Shown: in pieces, positions 1 to 6,402 of the stretch
How the letters are laid out: each line of letters starts with the position of its first letter
Numbering within the stretch: position 1 is the first letter of the stretch
Assembly: GCA_946886325.1 (NCBI GenBank)
Contig: CAMPIK010000032.1
Span: forward strand, 1 to 11,070
Length of the DNA stretch: 11,070 nt
DNA from: an uncultured Shinella sp.
Lineage (GTDB): Bacteria; Pseudomonadota; Alphaproteobacteria; Rhizobiales; Rhizobiaceae
Reading direction: 5' to 3'
Notes under the pieces: model-generated
Told to the model about the DNA's origin: nothing
Database searches by the model: none
What the model saw: only the letters and a program-made list of their open reading frames with translations
Position numbers and translations under genes: made by a program

Positions 1-659
1 ACCCGGCCGCGGGACGAGAAAAGCGATTTCGCCTTGCGCCGTGCCGTCTCCATGTCGCCGCCGTTGACGGCATCGGCGACGGCGCCGTTGAAGAACCGGC
101 GCCAGAACAGGCGGCGCGTCACGCCGCGCGGAATGAGGCTATCGACGGCGGCACGATCTTCGGCGGCAAGGCTCGCAAGCCGTCCAAGCGAGGGCGACAG
201 AAGCTGGTCGACCTGCGCGCGAATCATCTGAGCCAGAACCGGACCGGCACCCTCCGTGCCGATCGCGACGGCGACGGGTGCCCGGTTGACGAGCGCCGGC
301 GTGAAGAAGTCGCAATAATCAGGCTGGTCGACGGCATTGGCGGGAATGCGGCGGGCACGCGCCTCAGCGACGATCGCCCGGTCCGCCGCTTCGTCGCCCG
401 TCGCTGCGAAGACGAGCACTGCGCCGTCGAGAAGGTCGGGTGTGAAGGGCGTTGCAACATGCGCAAGGCTGCGGCCAGCGATAAAGGCCGCGAAATCCGC
501 TTCCGGCGCGTCGGCGACGACGGTGATCGCGGCCTGCGTGTTCAGGAGCAGCCGCGTCTTCGCGTAAGCCTCGTCACCATTGCCCACGATGACGACCCTC
601 TTGCCGGCGACCCGGAAAAAGGCAGGAAATACGGAAAGCTGTTCGGTCTCTCGATGCAT
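1..659 (-). CDS. cysG: Siroheme synthase, N-terminal precorrin-2 dehydrogenase/ferrochelatase region (partial, cut by left edge)
   Basis: The minus strand from an ATG at 659 stays open to base 1, giving 219 residues with no stop, so the 3' part lies outside the window. The protein starts MHRETEQLSVFPAFFRVAGK and has a Rossmann beta-alpha-beta with the dinucleotide loop GNGDEA (residues 26-31). The segment NAVDQPDYCDFFTPALV (108-124) matches the CysG/Met8 active-site region; D111 fits the conserved Asp needed for dehydrogenation and iron insertion. AVAIGTEGAGPVLAQMIR then leads into the dimerisation region. In the family this domain oxidises precorrin-2 to sirohydrochlorin with NAD and inserts Fe2+, making siroheme for sulfite and nitrite reductases in the cytoplasm. 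In rhizobia it is usually fused to a SUMT methyltransferase domain, which would lie off the left edge. A GTG directly before the ATG (662-660) is an alternative start; an in-frame TAG at 689-687 limits extension. No strong Shine-Dalgarno sequence is visible. The gene is divergent from the deaminase-mazG pair. Confidence 0.88.
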   Translation of the reverse strand, partial: MHRETEQLSVFPAFFRVAGKRVVIVGNGDEAYAKTRLLLNTQAAITVVADAPEADFAAFIAGRSLAHVATPFTPDLLDGAVLVFAATGDEAADRAIVAEARARRIPANAVDQPDYCDFFTPALVNRAPVAVAIGTEGAGPVLAQMIRAQVDQLLSPSLGRLASLAAEDRAAVDSLIPRGVTRRLFWRRFFNGAVADAVNGGDMETARRKAKSLFSSRGR

Positions 660-752
660 CACAAGGTCCGGTTCCAGTTTGCCGCACTATCGCCAAACCG
701 CGACGGAAATTGAAGAAACAGAAATCCGGTGCCGTCCGGCAGGGCAATTTCT

Positions 753-782
753 TTTGCTCAGGGCCTTCGCCTTTTGAGCAAA
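753..782. repeat. Perfect 8-bp inverted repeat in the divergent cysG/deaminase intergenic region
   Basis: The gap between the two divergent start codons is 216 bp (660-875) and holds no gene that I can support. Within it, TTTGCTCA (753-760) and TGAGCAAA (775-782) are perfect reverse complements separated by 14 bp. The spacer contains a small nested stem, GGC (762-764) with GCC (769-771), around a CTTC loop. A shorter near-palindrome, TGCCG-TC-CGGCA, lies just upstream at 730-741. Neither arm is followed by a T-tract in either direction, so this is not a standard intrinsic terminator. An operator for a dimeric regulator or a leader hairpin is possible, but its role is unknown. I found no convincing -35/-10 pair for either gene. 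Confidence 0.5.
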
Positions 783-875
783 TCTCTTCGATCGTCCGCC
801 GTACTTGTCCGATGCCCTCCGGAAACGCTAAGGGAAGACGGGAGAAAAGCGACGGATGAAAGAGAGCGACGAACC

Positions 876-1463
876 ATGGAAAACGCCAAGCTCGCCAGGC
901 GCCTGCTGGATGTCATCGAGACCGATATCCTGCCGCTGACGGAACAGGGTGTTGCGGCCGGCAACAAGGTCTTCGGCGCGGCGATCCTGCGCAAGTCGGA
1001 CCTCTCGCTCGTCCTTGCCGAGACGAACAACGAGACCGAGAACCCGCTCTGGCACGGCGAGGTCCATACGCTGAAGCGCTTCTACGAACGGGCGGACAAG
1101 CCTGATACCAAGGACCTTGTGTTCCTCTCGACGCACGAGCCCTGCTCCATGTGCCTTTCGGCCATCACCTGGGCCGGCTTCGACAATTTCTACTATTTCT
1201 TCAGCCACGAGGATTCGCGCGACAGTTTTTCGATCCCGCACGACCTGAGGATTCTCAAGGAAGTCTTCAGGCTCGATCCCGGCGGCTATGCGAAGACCAA
1301 CGCCTTCTGGCGCTCCGCCGCCATTGCCGATCTCGTCGCCATCTCGGCCCCTGCCGACAAGGCCGCGCTCGAAACGCAGGATGCCCGCATCCGCGCCGCC
1401 TATGCCCACCTCTCCGACAGCTACCAGGCCGGCAAGGGCGAAAACGCCATTCCGCTCAACTGA
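876..1463 (+). CDS. Cytidine/deoxycytidylate-deaminase-fold nucleoside (or nucleobase) deaminase
   Basis: This 195-residue protein begins MENAKLARRLLDVIETDILP. It carries the zinc-deaminase signature: H60-G61-E62 in NPLWHGEVHTLKRF, and P89-C90-S-M-C93 in STHEPCSMCLSAITW. In the family H60, C90 and C93 would bind zinc and E62 would be the proton shuttle. The first motif reads HGE rather than the commoner HAE. The reaction is hydrolytic deamination of a base or nucleoside in the cytoplasm; the substrate cannot be read from sequence. It is longer than TadA-type tRNA deaminases (about 150-170 residues) and has an extra C-terminal helical region. The frame is open upstream to a non-ATG-supported start at 729, but that extension looks like translated intergenic DNA. 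ATG 876, with a weak GAGAG (862-866), is preferred. It is followed 23 bp later by mazG, which suggests a joint transcript and perhaps a shared role in nucleotide-pool or base housekeeping (inference). Confidence 0.85.
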   Translation: MENAKLARRLLDVIETDILPLTEQGVAAGNKVFGAAILRKSDLSLVLAETNNETENPLWHGEVHTLKRFYERADKPDTKDLVFLSTHEPCSMCLSAITWAGFDNFYYFFSHEDSRDSFSIPHDLRILKEVFRLDPGGYAKTNAFWRSAAIADLVAISAPADKAALETQDARIRAAYAHLSDSYQAGKGENAIPLN

Positions 1464-1486
1464 TTCCAGACAGCAGGACCGATCCC

Positions 1487-2320
1487 ATGCAGCCGAGCCG
1501 TGATATCCAGGGCCTCATCGACATCATGGCGGCGCTCCGGCAGCCGGAGACGGGATGCCCGTGGGATGTCGTCCAGACCTTCGAGACGATCAAGCCCTAT
1601 ACGATCGAGGAAGCCTACGAGGTTGCCGATGCCATCGAGCGCGGCGACCGGGACGATCTCTGCGACGAACTCGGCGACCTGCTGCTCCAGGTGGTCTTCC
1701 ACGCCCGCATGGCCGAGGAGGAAGGGGCCTTCTCCTTCGGCGACGTGGTCGAGGCCGTCACGCGCAAGATGATCCGCCGCCACCCGCATGTCTTCGAGCG
1801 TTCGGAGGCCGATACGCCGGAACGGGTCAAGGCGCAGTGGAGCGAGATCAAGGAGGAGGAAAAGCGCGAACGCCGTGAGCGGCGGCAGCGGCGTGGCCTG
1901 CCGGCCGAGGCGAATGCCGGCCATCTCAGTGCAGTCCAACGCTCCTTCCCCGCGCTCGTCGAGGCGCTGAAACTCCAGGAACGCGCCGCAAAGGTGGGCT
2001 TCGACTGGTCCGAGCCGGAACCGATCCTCGACAAGATCGAGGAGGAGGTGGGCGAACTGCGGGAGGCCTTGCGTCAAGGCAATCAGGACAAGGTCAGCGA
2101 TGAACTGGGCGACCTGATCTTCGCGCTCGTCAACATCGGTCGCCACACCGGCGCCGACCCGGAAATGGCGCTTCGCGGCACGAACACGAAATTTCGCCGC
2201 CGGTTTTCCCATATCGAACAGCAGCTTGAGGCAAATGGCGAGGCGCTTGCATCGGCCTCGCTGGACCGGATGGAAGAGCTCTGGCAGTCGGCAAAGGCGA
2301 TCGAACGGCAACTGACGTAA
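1487..2320 (+). CDS. mazG: MazG nucleoside triphosphate pyrophosphohydrolase
   Basis: The 277-residue product is close to the E. coli length (263) and has the duplicated MazG architecture. Repeat 1 opens with GCPWD (23-27) and has EEAYE (41-45) with DELGD (60-64). Repeat 2 has EEEVGE (185-190) with DELGD (205-209). These ExxE/ExxD sets bind Mg2+ in the all-alpha NTP pyrophosphatase superfamily. The repeats are joined by a very basic linker around residues 126-136 (KRERRERRQRR). The enzyme hydrolyses NTPs and dNTPs to NMP and pyrophosphate in the cytoplasm; in E. coli it limits aberrant nucleotides and affects ppGpp and starvation survival. The start is the ATG at 1487 with AGGA at 1475-1478, eight bases upstream. 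The same frame extends further upstream only as a shadow of the deaminase gene. No mazEF toxin-antitoxin genes accompany it here. The stop codon lies within the convergent hairpin shared with hflX. Confidence 0.95.
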   Translation: MQPSRDIQGLIDIMAALRQPETGCPWDVVQTFETIKPYTIEEAYEVADAIERGDRDDLCDELGDLLLQVVFHARMAEEEGAFSFGDVVEAVTRKMIRRHPHVFERSEADTPERVKAQWSEIKEEEKRERRERRQRRGLPAEANAGHLSAVQRSFPALVEALKLQERAAKVGFDWSEPEPILDKIEEEVGELREALRQGNQDKVSDELGDLIFALVNIGRHTGADPEMALRGTNTKFRRRFSHIEQQLEANGEALASASLDRMEELWQSAKAIERQLT

Positions 2321-2341
2321 CGGCAGTTACTGTTACGTCAG
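2312..2341. terminator. Putative bidirectional terminator hairpin between convergent mazG and hflX
   Basis: CTGACGTAAC (2312-2321) and GTTACGTCAG (2332-2341) are perfect 10-bp reverse complements around a 10-base loop. An alternative fold pairs TGACGTAA/TTACGTCA plus CAG/CTG with a bulge. The mazG stop (TAA, 2318-2320) is inside the left arm, and the hflX stop (TGA on the minus strand, 2340-2338) is inside the right arm. Only 17 bp separate the two coding regions, so this is the only possible dedicated terminator. Neither side has a run of T, so intrinsic termination may be weak, or the stem may act mainly as a 3'-end stabiliser or roadblock. Confidence 0.6.
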
Positions 2342-3720
2342 ACCTCCCAGTCCTCCGGCGCCACGGACGCCGGCAGGCCGAGCCGTCTGTCGAGTTCGGC
2401 CGCCTCCGTTTCCGTCAGCCGCAGCGCGACGCGCACGCTGCCGTCCTCGAGGTCTTCGCGTTCGTCGATGATCGAATGGTCGTAGACCCAGGGCAGGACC
2501 TGCATACGATCGACCGGCACGATGACGTCGCGATCGACGAGCGCGCCGGAAAGACGCCGGTTGATTTCCGCCATGAGCGTGTCGATGCCCTCGCCCGTCA
2601 GCGCAGAGACCGCCATCGTGTTGGCGGTGGACGACGCCTTCTGGACGAGCGCCTCGCGCGCCTCCGGCTCAAGCCCGTCGATCTTGTTCCAGACCTCCAG
2701 GATGCGCTCGGCGCCATCCTTCTCGTCGATGCCGAGATCGGCGAGGATGCGCAGCACGTCGTTCGACTGGGCGCCGTTATCCGGATCGGACATGTCCCGC
2801 ACATGCAGGATCAGGTCGGCTTCCAGCACCTCTTCCAGCGTGGCGCGGAAGGCGGCCACGAGATGGGTCGGCAGGTTGGAGATGAAGCCGACGGTATCGG
2901 ACAGGATGACCGTCCGGCCCTGCGGCAGCTTCATGCGGCGAAGCGTCGGGTCGAGCGTCGCGAAGAGCATGTCCTCGGCCAGCACCCCTGCCCCGGTGAT
3001 CCGGTTGAACAGCGTCGACTTGCCGGCATTGGTGTAGCCGACGAGCGCCACGATCGGATGCGGCACCTTCTTGCGCTTGGAGCGGTGAAGCTGGCGGGTG
3101 CGGCGGACCTGCTCGAGCTCGCGCTCCAGCTTGATAATCTTGTCCTGAAGCATGCGCCGGTCGGCTTCGATCTGCGTCTCGCCCGGTCCGCCCATGAAGC
3201 CCGCGCCGCCGCGCTGGCGCTCCAGGTGGGTCCAACTCCGGACGAGGCGGCCCTTCTGGTAGTTGAGATGCGCAAGCTCGACCTGCAGCGTGCCTTCCTT
3301 GGTGGAGGCGCGCCGGCCGAAGATTTCGAGAATGAGACCCGTCCGGTCGATGACCTTGGCGTTCCATTCCTTCTCGAGATTGCGTTGCTGCACCGGGGTC
3401 AGCGGATGATCGACGATGACGAGACCGGCATCGTGTTCATCGAGCGCGCCGGCAATCTCCGCGATCTTGCCGGTGCCGAGCAGCGTGCCCGGCTTCGGCT
3501 GGGCGACCGTTACCACCGCCGCATGGACCACCGTCAGGTCGATGGCGCGCGCAAGGCCGACGGCTTCGGCAAGCCGGGCCTCGTCGGAGCGTCCGGATGC
3601 CAAGGCCGCATCGCCGCCCGCCTTCTTGAGGACGGGCGCGATAACGACCGCGCGTGAGTCGTCGCGGCGCTTTTCGGGCTCCGGAACGATCGAATCCTTG
3701 CGTGTCTCGTGCTTGCTAAT
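2338..3720 (-). CDS. hflX: Ribosome-associated GTPase HflX, probable AUU start
   Basis: From an ATT at 3720 the frame gives 460 residues (E. coli HflX has 426). It contains the HflX N-terminal domain, the glycine-rich segment RGGAGFMGGPGETQIEADRR (about 170-189) and a coiled helical linker ending in basic RSKRKK. The TRAFAC GTPase domain follows: P-loop GYTNAGKST (228-236), G3 DTVG (275-278), G4 NKID (345-348) and G5 SAL (372-374). HflX binds the 50S subunit and splits stalled 70S ribosomes, notably under heat or antibiotic stress. The only ATG/GTG/TTG start in frame is a TTG at 3603, which lacks a good ribosome-binding site and would remove SRAVVIAPVLKK, similar to what I recall at rhizobial HflX N-termini. 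GAGGTGA directly after the hfq stop is ideally placed for the ATT at 3720-3718, and no other start lies there. I therefore choose ATT. It follows hfq by 13 bp, implying co-transcription. Confidence 0.93.
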   Translation of the reverse strand: MSKHETRKDSIVPEPEKRRDDSRAVVIAPVLKKAGGDAALASGRSDEARLAEAVGLARAIDLTVVHAAVVTVAQPKPGTLLGTGKIAEIAGALDEHDAGLVIVDHPLTPVQQRNLEKEWNAKVIDRTGLILEIFGRRASTKEGTLQVELAHLNYQKGRLVRSWTHLERQRGGAGFMGGPGETQIEADRRMLQDKIIKLERELEQVRRTRQLHRSKRKKVPHPIVALVGYTNAGKSTLFNRITGAGVLAEDMLFATLDPTLRRMKLPQGRTVILSDTVGFISNLPTHLVAAFRATLEEVLEADLILHVRDMSDPDNGAQSNDVLRILADLGIDEKDGAERILEVWNKIDGLEPEAREALVQKASSTANTMAVSALTGEGIDTLMAEINRRLSGALVDRDVIVPVDRMQVLPWVYDHSIIDEREDLEDGSVRVALRLTETEAAELDRRLGLPASVAPEDWEV

Positions 3721-3726
3721 GGGCTT

Positions 3727-3733
3727 TCACCTC
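3727..3733 (-). promoter_or_regulatory. Ribosome-binding site that decides the hflX start
   Basis: The minus strand reads TAA (hfq stop, 3736-3734), then GAGGTGA (3733-3727), then AGCCC or AAGCCC, then ATT (3720-3718). GAGGTG is a strong match to the anti-Shine-Dalgarno complement, with seven bases between it and the ATT. An in-frame TGA within this site closes the hflX frame upstream. The GTG inside the motif is in another frame and meets TAG after three codons, so ATT is the only start this site can serve. Confidence 0.75.
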
Positions 3734-3976
3734 TTACGAGGCGCTTTCCTCGGGTTCGAACATCTGCAGCGGCTGGCCGGGCATGATGGTCGAGATCGCG
3801 TGCTTGTAGACGAGCTGCGAATGCCCGTCGCGCCGCAAGAGAACGCAGAAGTTGTCGAAGGACGTAACGACCCCCGTCAGCTTCACGCCGTTGATCAGGA
3901 ATATCGTCAGTGAAATCTTCTGCTTGCGAACTGTGTTCAGGAAAAGATCCTGCAAGTTCTGAGAACGTTCCGCCAT
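3734..3976 (-). CDS. hfq: RNA chaperone Hfq
   Basis: This 80-residue protein is a complete, short alphaproteobacterial Hfq. The Sm1 motif spans roughly residues 23-51 ([20 protein letters not shown]) and Sm2 is YKHAIST (57-63). Proximal-face residues seen are Q9, D10, F43, K58 and H59; the rim has R17-K-Q-K20. The distal-face aromatic, Tyr25 in E. coli, is F26 here. The acidic tail is minimal (EPEESAS). Hfq forms a hexameric ring that pairs small RNAs with mRNAs and tunes their stability and translation. In rhizobia and relatives hfq homologues affect nitrogen-fixation gene expression (NrfA of Azorhizobium). The start is the ATG at 3976 with AAGAAAG/GAAG upstream. The 107-bp gap to dat suggests its own promoter, though no clear one is visible. 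hflX follows 13 bp downstream, the usual hfq-hflX pairing. Confidence 0.98.
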   Translation of the reverse strand: MAERSQNLQDLFLNTVRKQKISLTIFLINGVKLTGVVTSFDNFCVLLRRDGHSQLVYKHAISTIMPGQPLQMFEPEESAS

Positions 3977-3998
3977 AGCGCCGCTTCTTTCTTGATTG

Positions 3999-4016
3999 CC
4001 GGTCCTGGACGACCGG
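3999..4016 (-). repeat. Small inverted repeat in the hfq leader
   Basis: On the minus strand CCGGTC-GTCCAG-GACCGG forms a perfect 6-bp stem with a 6-base loop, starting about 23 bases upstream of the hfq ATG. It is GC-rich and close enough to the start to sit in the 5' untranslated region if transcription begins in the 107-bp gap. No T-tract follows, so I do not call it a terminator. Role unknown; leader structure or Hfq autoregulation would be inference. Confidence 0.4.
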
Positions 4017-4083
4017 TTGACTGAAAATCACATGTCCCCGTTGAACCGCGAAGGGAGGTTTCGCCGGTCCGTTGATTTTGGTA

Positions 4084-4947
4084 TCAAATCGCCGTCTTCT
4101 CCGCAACGTCGAAAAAGGCGTCGCGGATTTTCTGCGCGGTGATGCCGGGGTGGCCGTTGGCGATCGGAACACCGTCGATTTCGACGAGCGGCAGGCAGAT
4201 CGTGGTGGCGCCGGTGAGGAAGACCTCGCGCGCTGCCAGCATCTCCGCCACGTCGAACGGGCGCTCCTCGACGCTCAGCCCCAAACTGTCCGCGACGTCC
4301 CTAAGCGTGGTCCGCGTGATCCCCCGGAGAATGCCGTGTTCGGCGGGCCGGGTGACGAGCGTGCCGTTTCCATCGACGATCCAGAGGTTCGTCGCGGCCC
4401 CTTCCTTCACGATCCCGTCCGCATCGACATAGATCGCCTCCTGTGCGCCGGCCTCTTTCGCCTGCTGGCGGGCGAGCGCATTGGGCAGCAGACCGACGGT
4501 CTTGATGTCCACCCGGTCCCAGCGGTTGTCGGAAACGGTGATCGCCTTCACGCCGCTTTCGTATTTCGCGGCCATCACGCGCGGATCGGTGCTCTTGGCG
4601 GTGACGACGACGGACGGCTGCGTCCCCGCGCCCGGAAACACATGGTCGCGTTTCGCAACGCCCCGCGTCACCTGGAGATAGAACAGGCCGTTGCGCACCC
4701 GGTTGCGCCGAAGCACCTCGCGAATGACGCCAACGAGTGCCGCGCGTGCCATCGGCCAGCCGATCCGGATCTCCGTCAGAGAGCGGTCCAGCCGGTCGAG
4801 ATGGCGCGTCAGATCGACGATCATGCCGTGCCTGACCTCGCAGACCTCGTAGACGCCATCGGCGAACTGGTAGCCGCGGTCCTCGACATGCACGGCCGCA
4901 TCGGCATGCCGGATATAGCGGCCGTTGACATAGGCGAAACGGGGCAT
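4084..4947 (-). CDS. dat: D-amino-acid aminotransferase (class IV PLP fold)
   Basis: The 287-residue protein matches the length of Bacillus D-amino acid transaminase (about 283) and its key sites. These are EDRGYQFADGVYEV with Y33 (Bacillus Tyr31), TRGVAKRDH with R100 and H102 (Bacillus Arg98 and His100, the D-substrate carboxylate trap), DIKT with Schiff-base lysine K149 (Lys145), and KEGAATN with E182 (Glu177). LTGATTICLPL is the phosphate-binding loop. The enzyme is cytoplasmic, uses PLP, and exchanges amino groups between D-amino acids and 2-oxo acids, for example D-Ala plus 2-oxoglutarate to pyruvate plus D-Glu. That can feed peptidoglycan precursors or D-amino acid use. The retained Tyr/Arg/His set argues against a branched-chain (IlvE) or aminodeoxychorismate lyase assignment. 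The start is the ATG at 4947 with AGGA about ten bases upstream. It lies 27 bp after trkA, consistent with the same operon; the link to ntrYX is positional only. Confidence 0.92.
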   Translation of the reverse strand: MPRFAYVNGRYIRHADAAVHVEDRGYQFADGVYEVCEVRHGMIVDLTRHLDRLDRSLTEIRIGWPMARAALVGVIREVLRRNRVRNGLFYLQVTRGVAKRDHVFPGAGTQPSVVVTAKSTDPRVMAAKYESGVKAITVSDNRWDRVDIKTVGLLPNALARQQAKEAGAQEAIYVDADGIVKEGAATNLWIVDGNGTLVTRPAEHGILRGITRTTLRDVADSLGLSVEERPFDVAEMLAAREVFLTGATTICLPLVEIDGVPIANGHPGITAQKIRDAFFDVAEKTAI

Positions 4948-4974
4948 GGCGGGCGATCCTGAAGGCTGTTTGTG

Positions 4975-6351
4975 CTAGAAATACTGGATGCTGACGCGGA
5001 AGAGCTGTTCGACATGGCGCACGGCATCGGCGGCGGCAAAGAGCACGACGCGGTCCTTCGCCTTGATCCGGGTGGCGCCGTCCGGCCGGATGACGGTCTT
5101 GTCGCGGTAGATCGCGCCGATGCGGATGCCTTCGGGAAGCTCCAGTTCGCGGAACGGCTTGCCGACCAGCGGCGAGGTCTCAAGCGCCTCGGCCTCGATC
5201 ACCTCCGCCGAGCCGCGCTGCACCGCATAGACCGAGCGGATGCGGCCCTTGCGCACATGTTGCAGGATGCCGGAGATCGTCACGGCGCGCGGGTTGATAT
5301 GCGCGTCGATGCCGAGGCTCTTGGTAAATTCCTGGTAGGTCGGCTCGTTGATCAGCACGAGGTTCTGCTTGCAGCCGAGCTTCTTCGCCATGACGCTGCC
5401 GAGAATGTTGATCTGGTCGTTGTTGGTCAGCGCCACGACGAGGTCGGCATCCTGGATGTCGGCCTGCAGCAGCATCTTCTGGTCCAGCGCCGACCCGTGC
5501 AGCACGACGGCATTGCGCAGCTTGTCGGCGATCATCACCGCGCGGTCGCGGTCGCTCTCGATGATCTTGACGCGGGTCTTCGGCTGGTAGTCCTCGATGG
5601 CCTTGGCGACGAAGAAGCCGATATTGCCACCGCCGGCAATCACGATGCGCGCGGCCTCCTGCTCCTCGTGGCCGAAGAGGGCGAGCGTGCGGCGCACATG
5701 CTCCTTGTCGCAGACGACATAGGCGAGATCGCCGGTCTGCAACTGGTCCGTCGAATGCGGCACCGACAGCCGCCCGTCACGATAGATGCCGGTGACGGTC
5801 GCGACGAGGTCGGGGAAAAGCTCCGAAAGCTGGAGGAGCGGCGTGTTGACGACAGGGCAATCCTCCATGCACTCGATCGCCACCATGACGATCCGGTCGT
5901 CGGCAAAGCGCACCACGTCGGTCGCACCCGGAAACGAGATGCGCCTGAGCACCATCTTGCCGACTTCGACTTCCGGCGAGATCGTCACGTCGATCGGCAT
6001 GTTGTCGCGCGAGAAGAGATCGGAATATTCAGGCGCCAGATAGCTCTGGGCGCGGATGCGGGCGATCCGGGTCGGCACGTTGAAAAGCGAATGGGCGACC
6101 TGGCAGGCCACCATGTTCACCTCGTCGAAAAGCGTGACGGCGATGATCATGTCGGCCTGGTCGGCGCCCGCCTTGGCGAGCACATCCGGGTGGGCGCCGT
6201 GGCCGACGATGCCGCTGACGTCGAGCGTCTCGGTGATGGCGCTGACCAGCGAGGCGGACGTGTCGATGACCGAGACGTCGTTGCCCTCCTCGGCGAGACG
6301 TTCGGCAATGCCGTGGCCGACCCGTCCGGCGCCGCAGATGATGACCTTCAT
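4975..6351 (-). CDS. trkA: Trk potassium uptake system NAD-binding regulatory protein TrkA
   Basis: This 458-residue protein is full length for TrkA (E. coli 458). It has two RCK modules in tandem. RCK-N1 begins MKVIICGAGRVG, with loop GAGRVG (7-12) and an acidic residue D30 ending the second strand. RCK-C1 covers roughly 142-225. RCK-N2 has GGGNIG (240-245) with E265, and RCK-C2 covers roughly 372-455. TrkA is a peripheral cytoplasmic protein that forms rings under the TrkH/TrkG membrane pore and gates K+ uptake in response to nucleotides (NAD(H), ATP/ADP). No trkH pore gene is in the window, so the partner must be encoded elsewhere. The start is the ATG at 6351 with GAGG eight bases upstream. 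It is 51 bp after ntrX and 27 bp before dat, so it is probably transcribed with ntrYX. Confidence 0.96.
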   Translation of the reverse strand: MKVIICGAGRVGHGIAERLAEEGNDVSVIDTSASLVSAITETLDVSGIVGHGAHPDVLAKAGADQADMIIAVTLFDEVNMVACQVAHSLFNVPTRIARIRAQSYLAPEYSDLFSRDNMPIDVTISPEVEVGKMVLRRISFPGATDVVRFADDRIVMVAIECMEDCPVVNTPLLQLSELFPDLVATVTGIYRDGRLSVPHSTDQLQTGDLAYVVCDKEHVRRTLALFGHEEQEAARIVIAGGGNIGFFVAKAIEDYQPKTRVKIIESDRDRAVMIADKLRNAVVLHGSALDQKMLLQADIQDADLVVALTNNDQINILGSVMAKKLGCKQNLVLINEPTYQEFTKSLGIDAHINPRAVTISGILQHVRKGRIRSVYAVQRGSAEVIEAEALETSPLVGKPFRELELPEGIRIGAIYRDKTVIRPDGATRIKAKDRVVLFAAADAVRHVEQLFRVSIQYF

Positions 6352-6402
6352 GAACGCAACCTCATGCTCCGACCGCCGATTCCGACGCCGTCCGTCCCCG
6401 GC

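Noticed and set aside
804..833. Possible sigma-70 promoter for the deaminase (CTTGTC ... CTAAGG)
   Set aside because: The -35 is partial and the -10 matches poorly; not enough to report as a feature.
729..875. N-terminal extension of the deaminase from 729
   Set aside because: The added residues have no family similarity and run through the divergent intergenic repeat; ATG 876 begins the conserved sequence.
1487..2320. MazG as part of a mazEF toxin-antitoxin locus
   Set aside because: Neither mazE nor mazF is present nearby; this is the stand-alone housekeeping MazG.
4072..4087. TTGAT-TTTGGT-ATCAA inverted repeat at the end of dat as a terminator
   Set aside because: It has only five A/T-rich base pairs and no T-tract; too weak to call.
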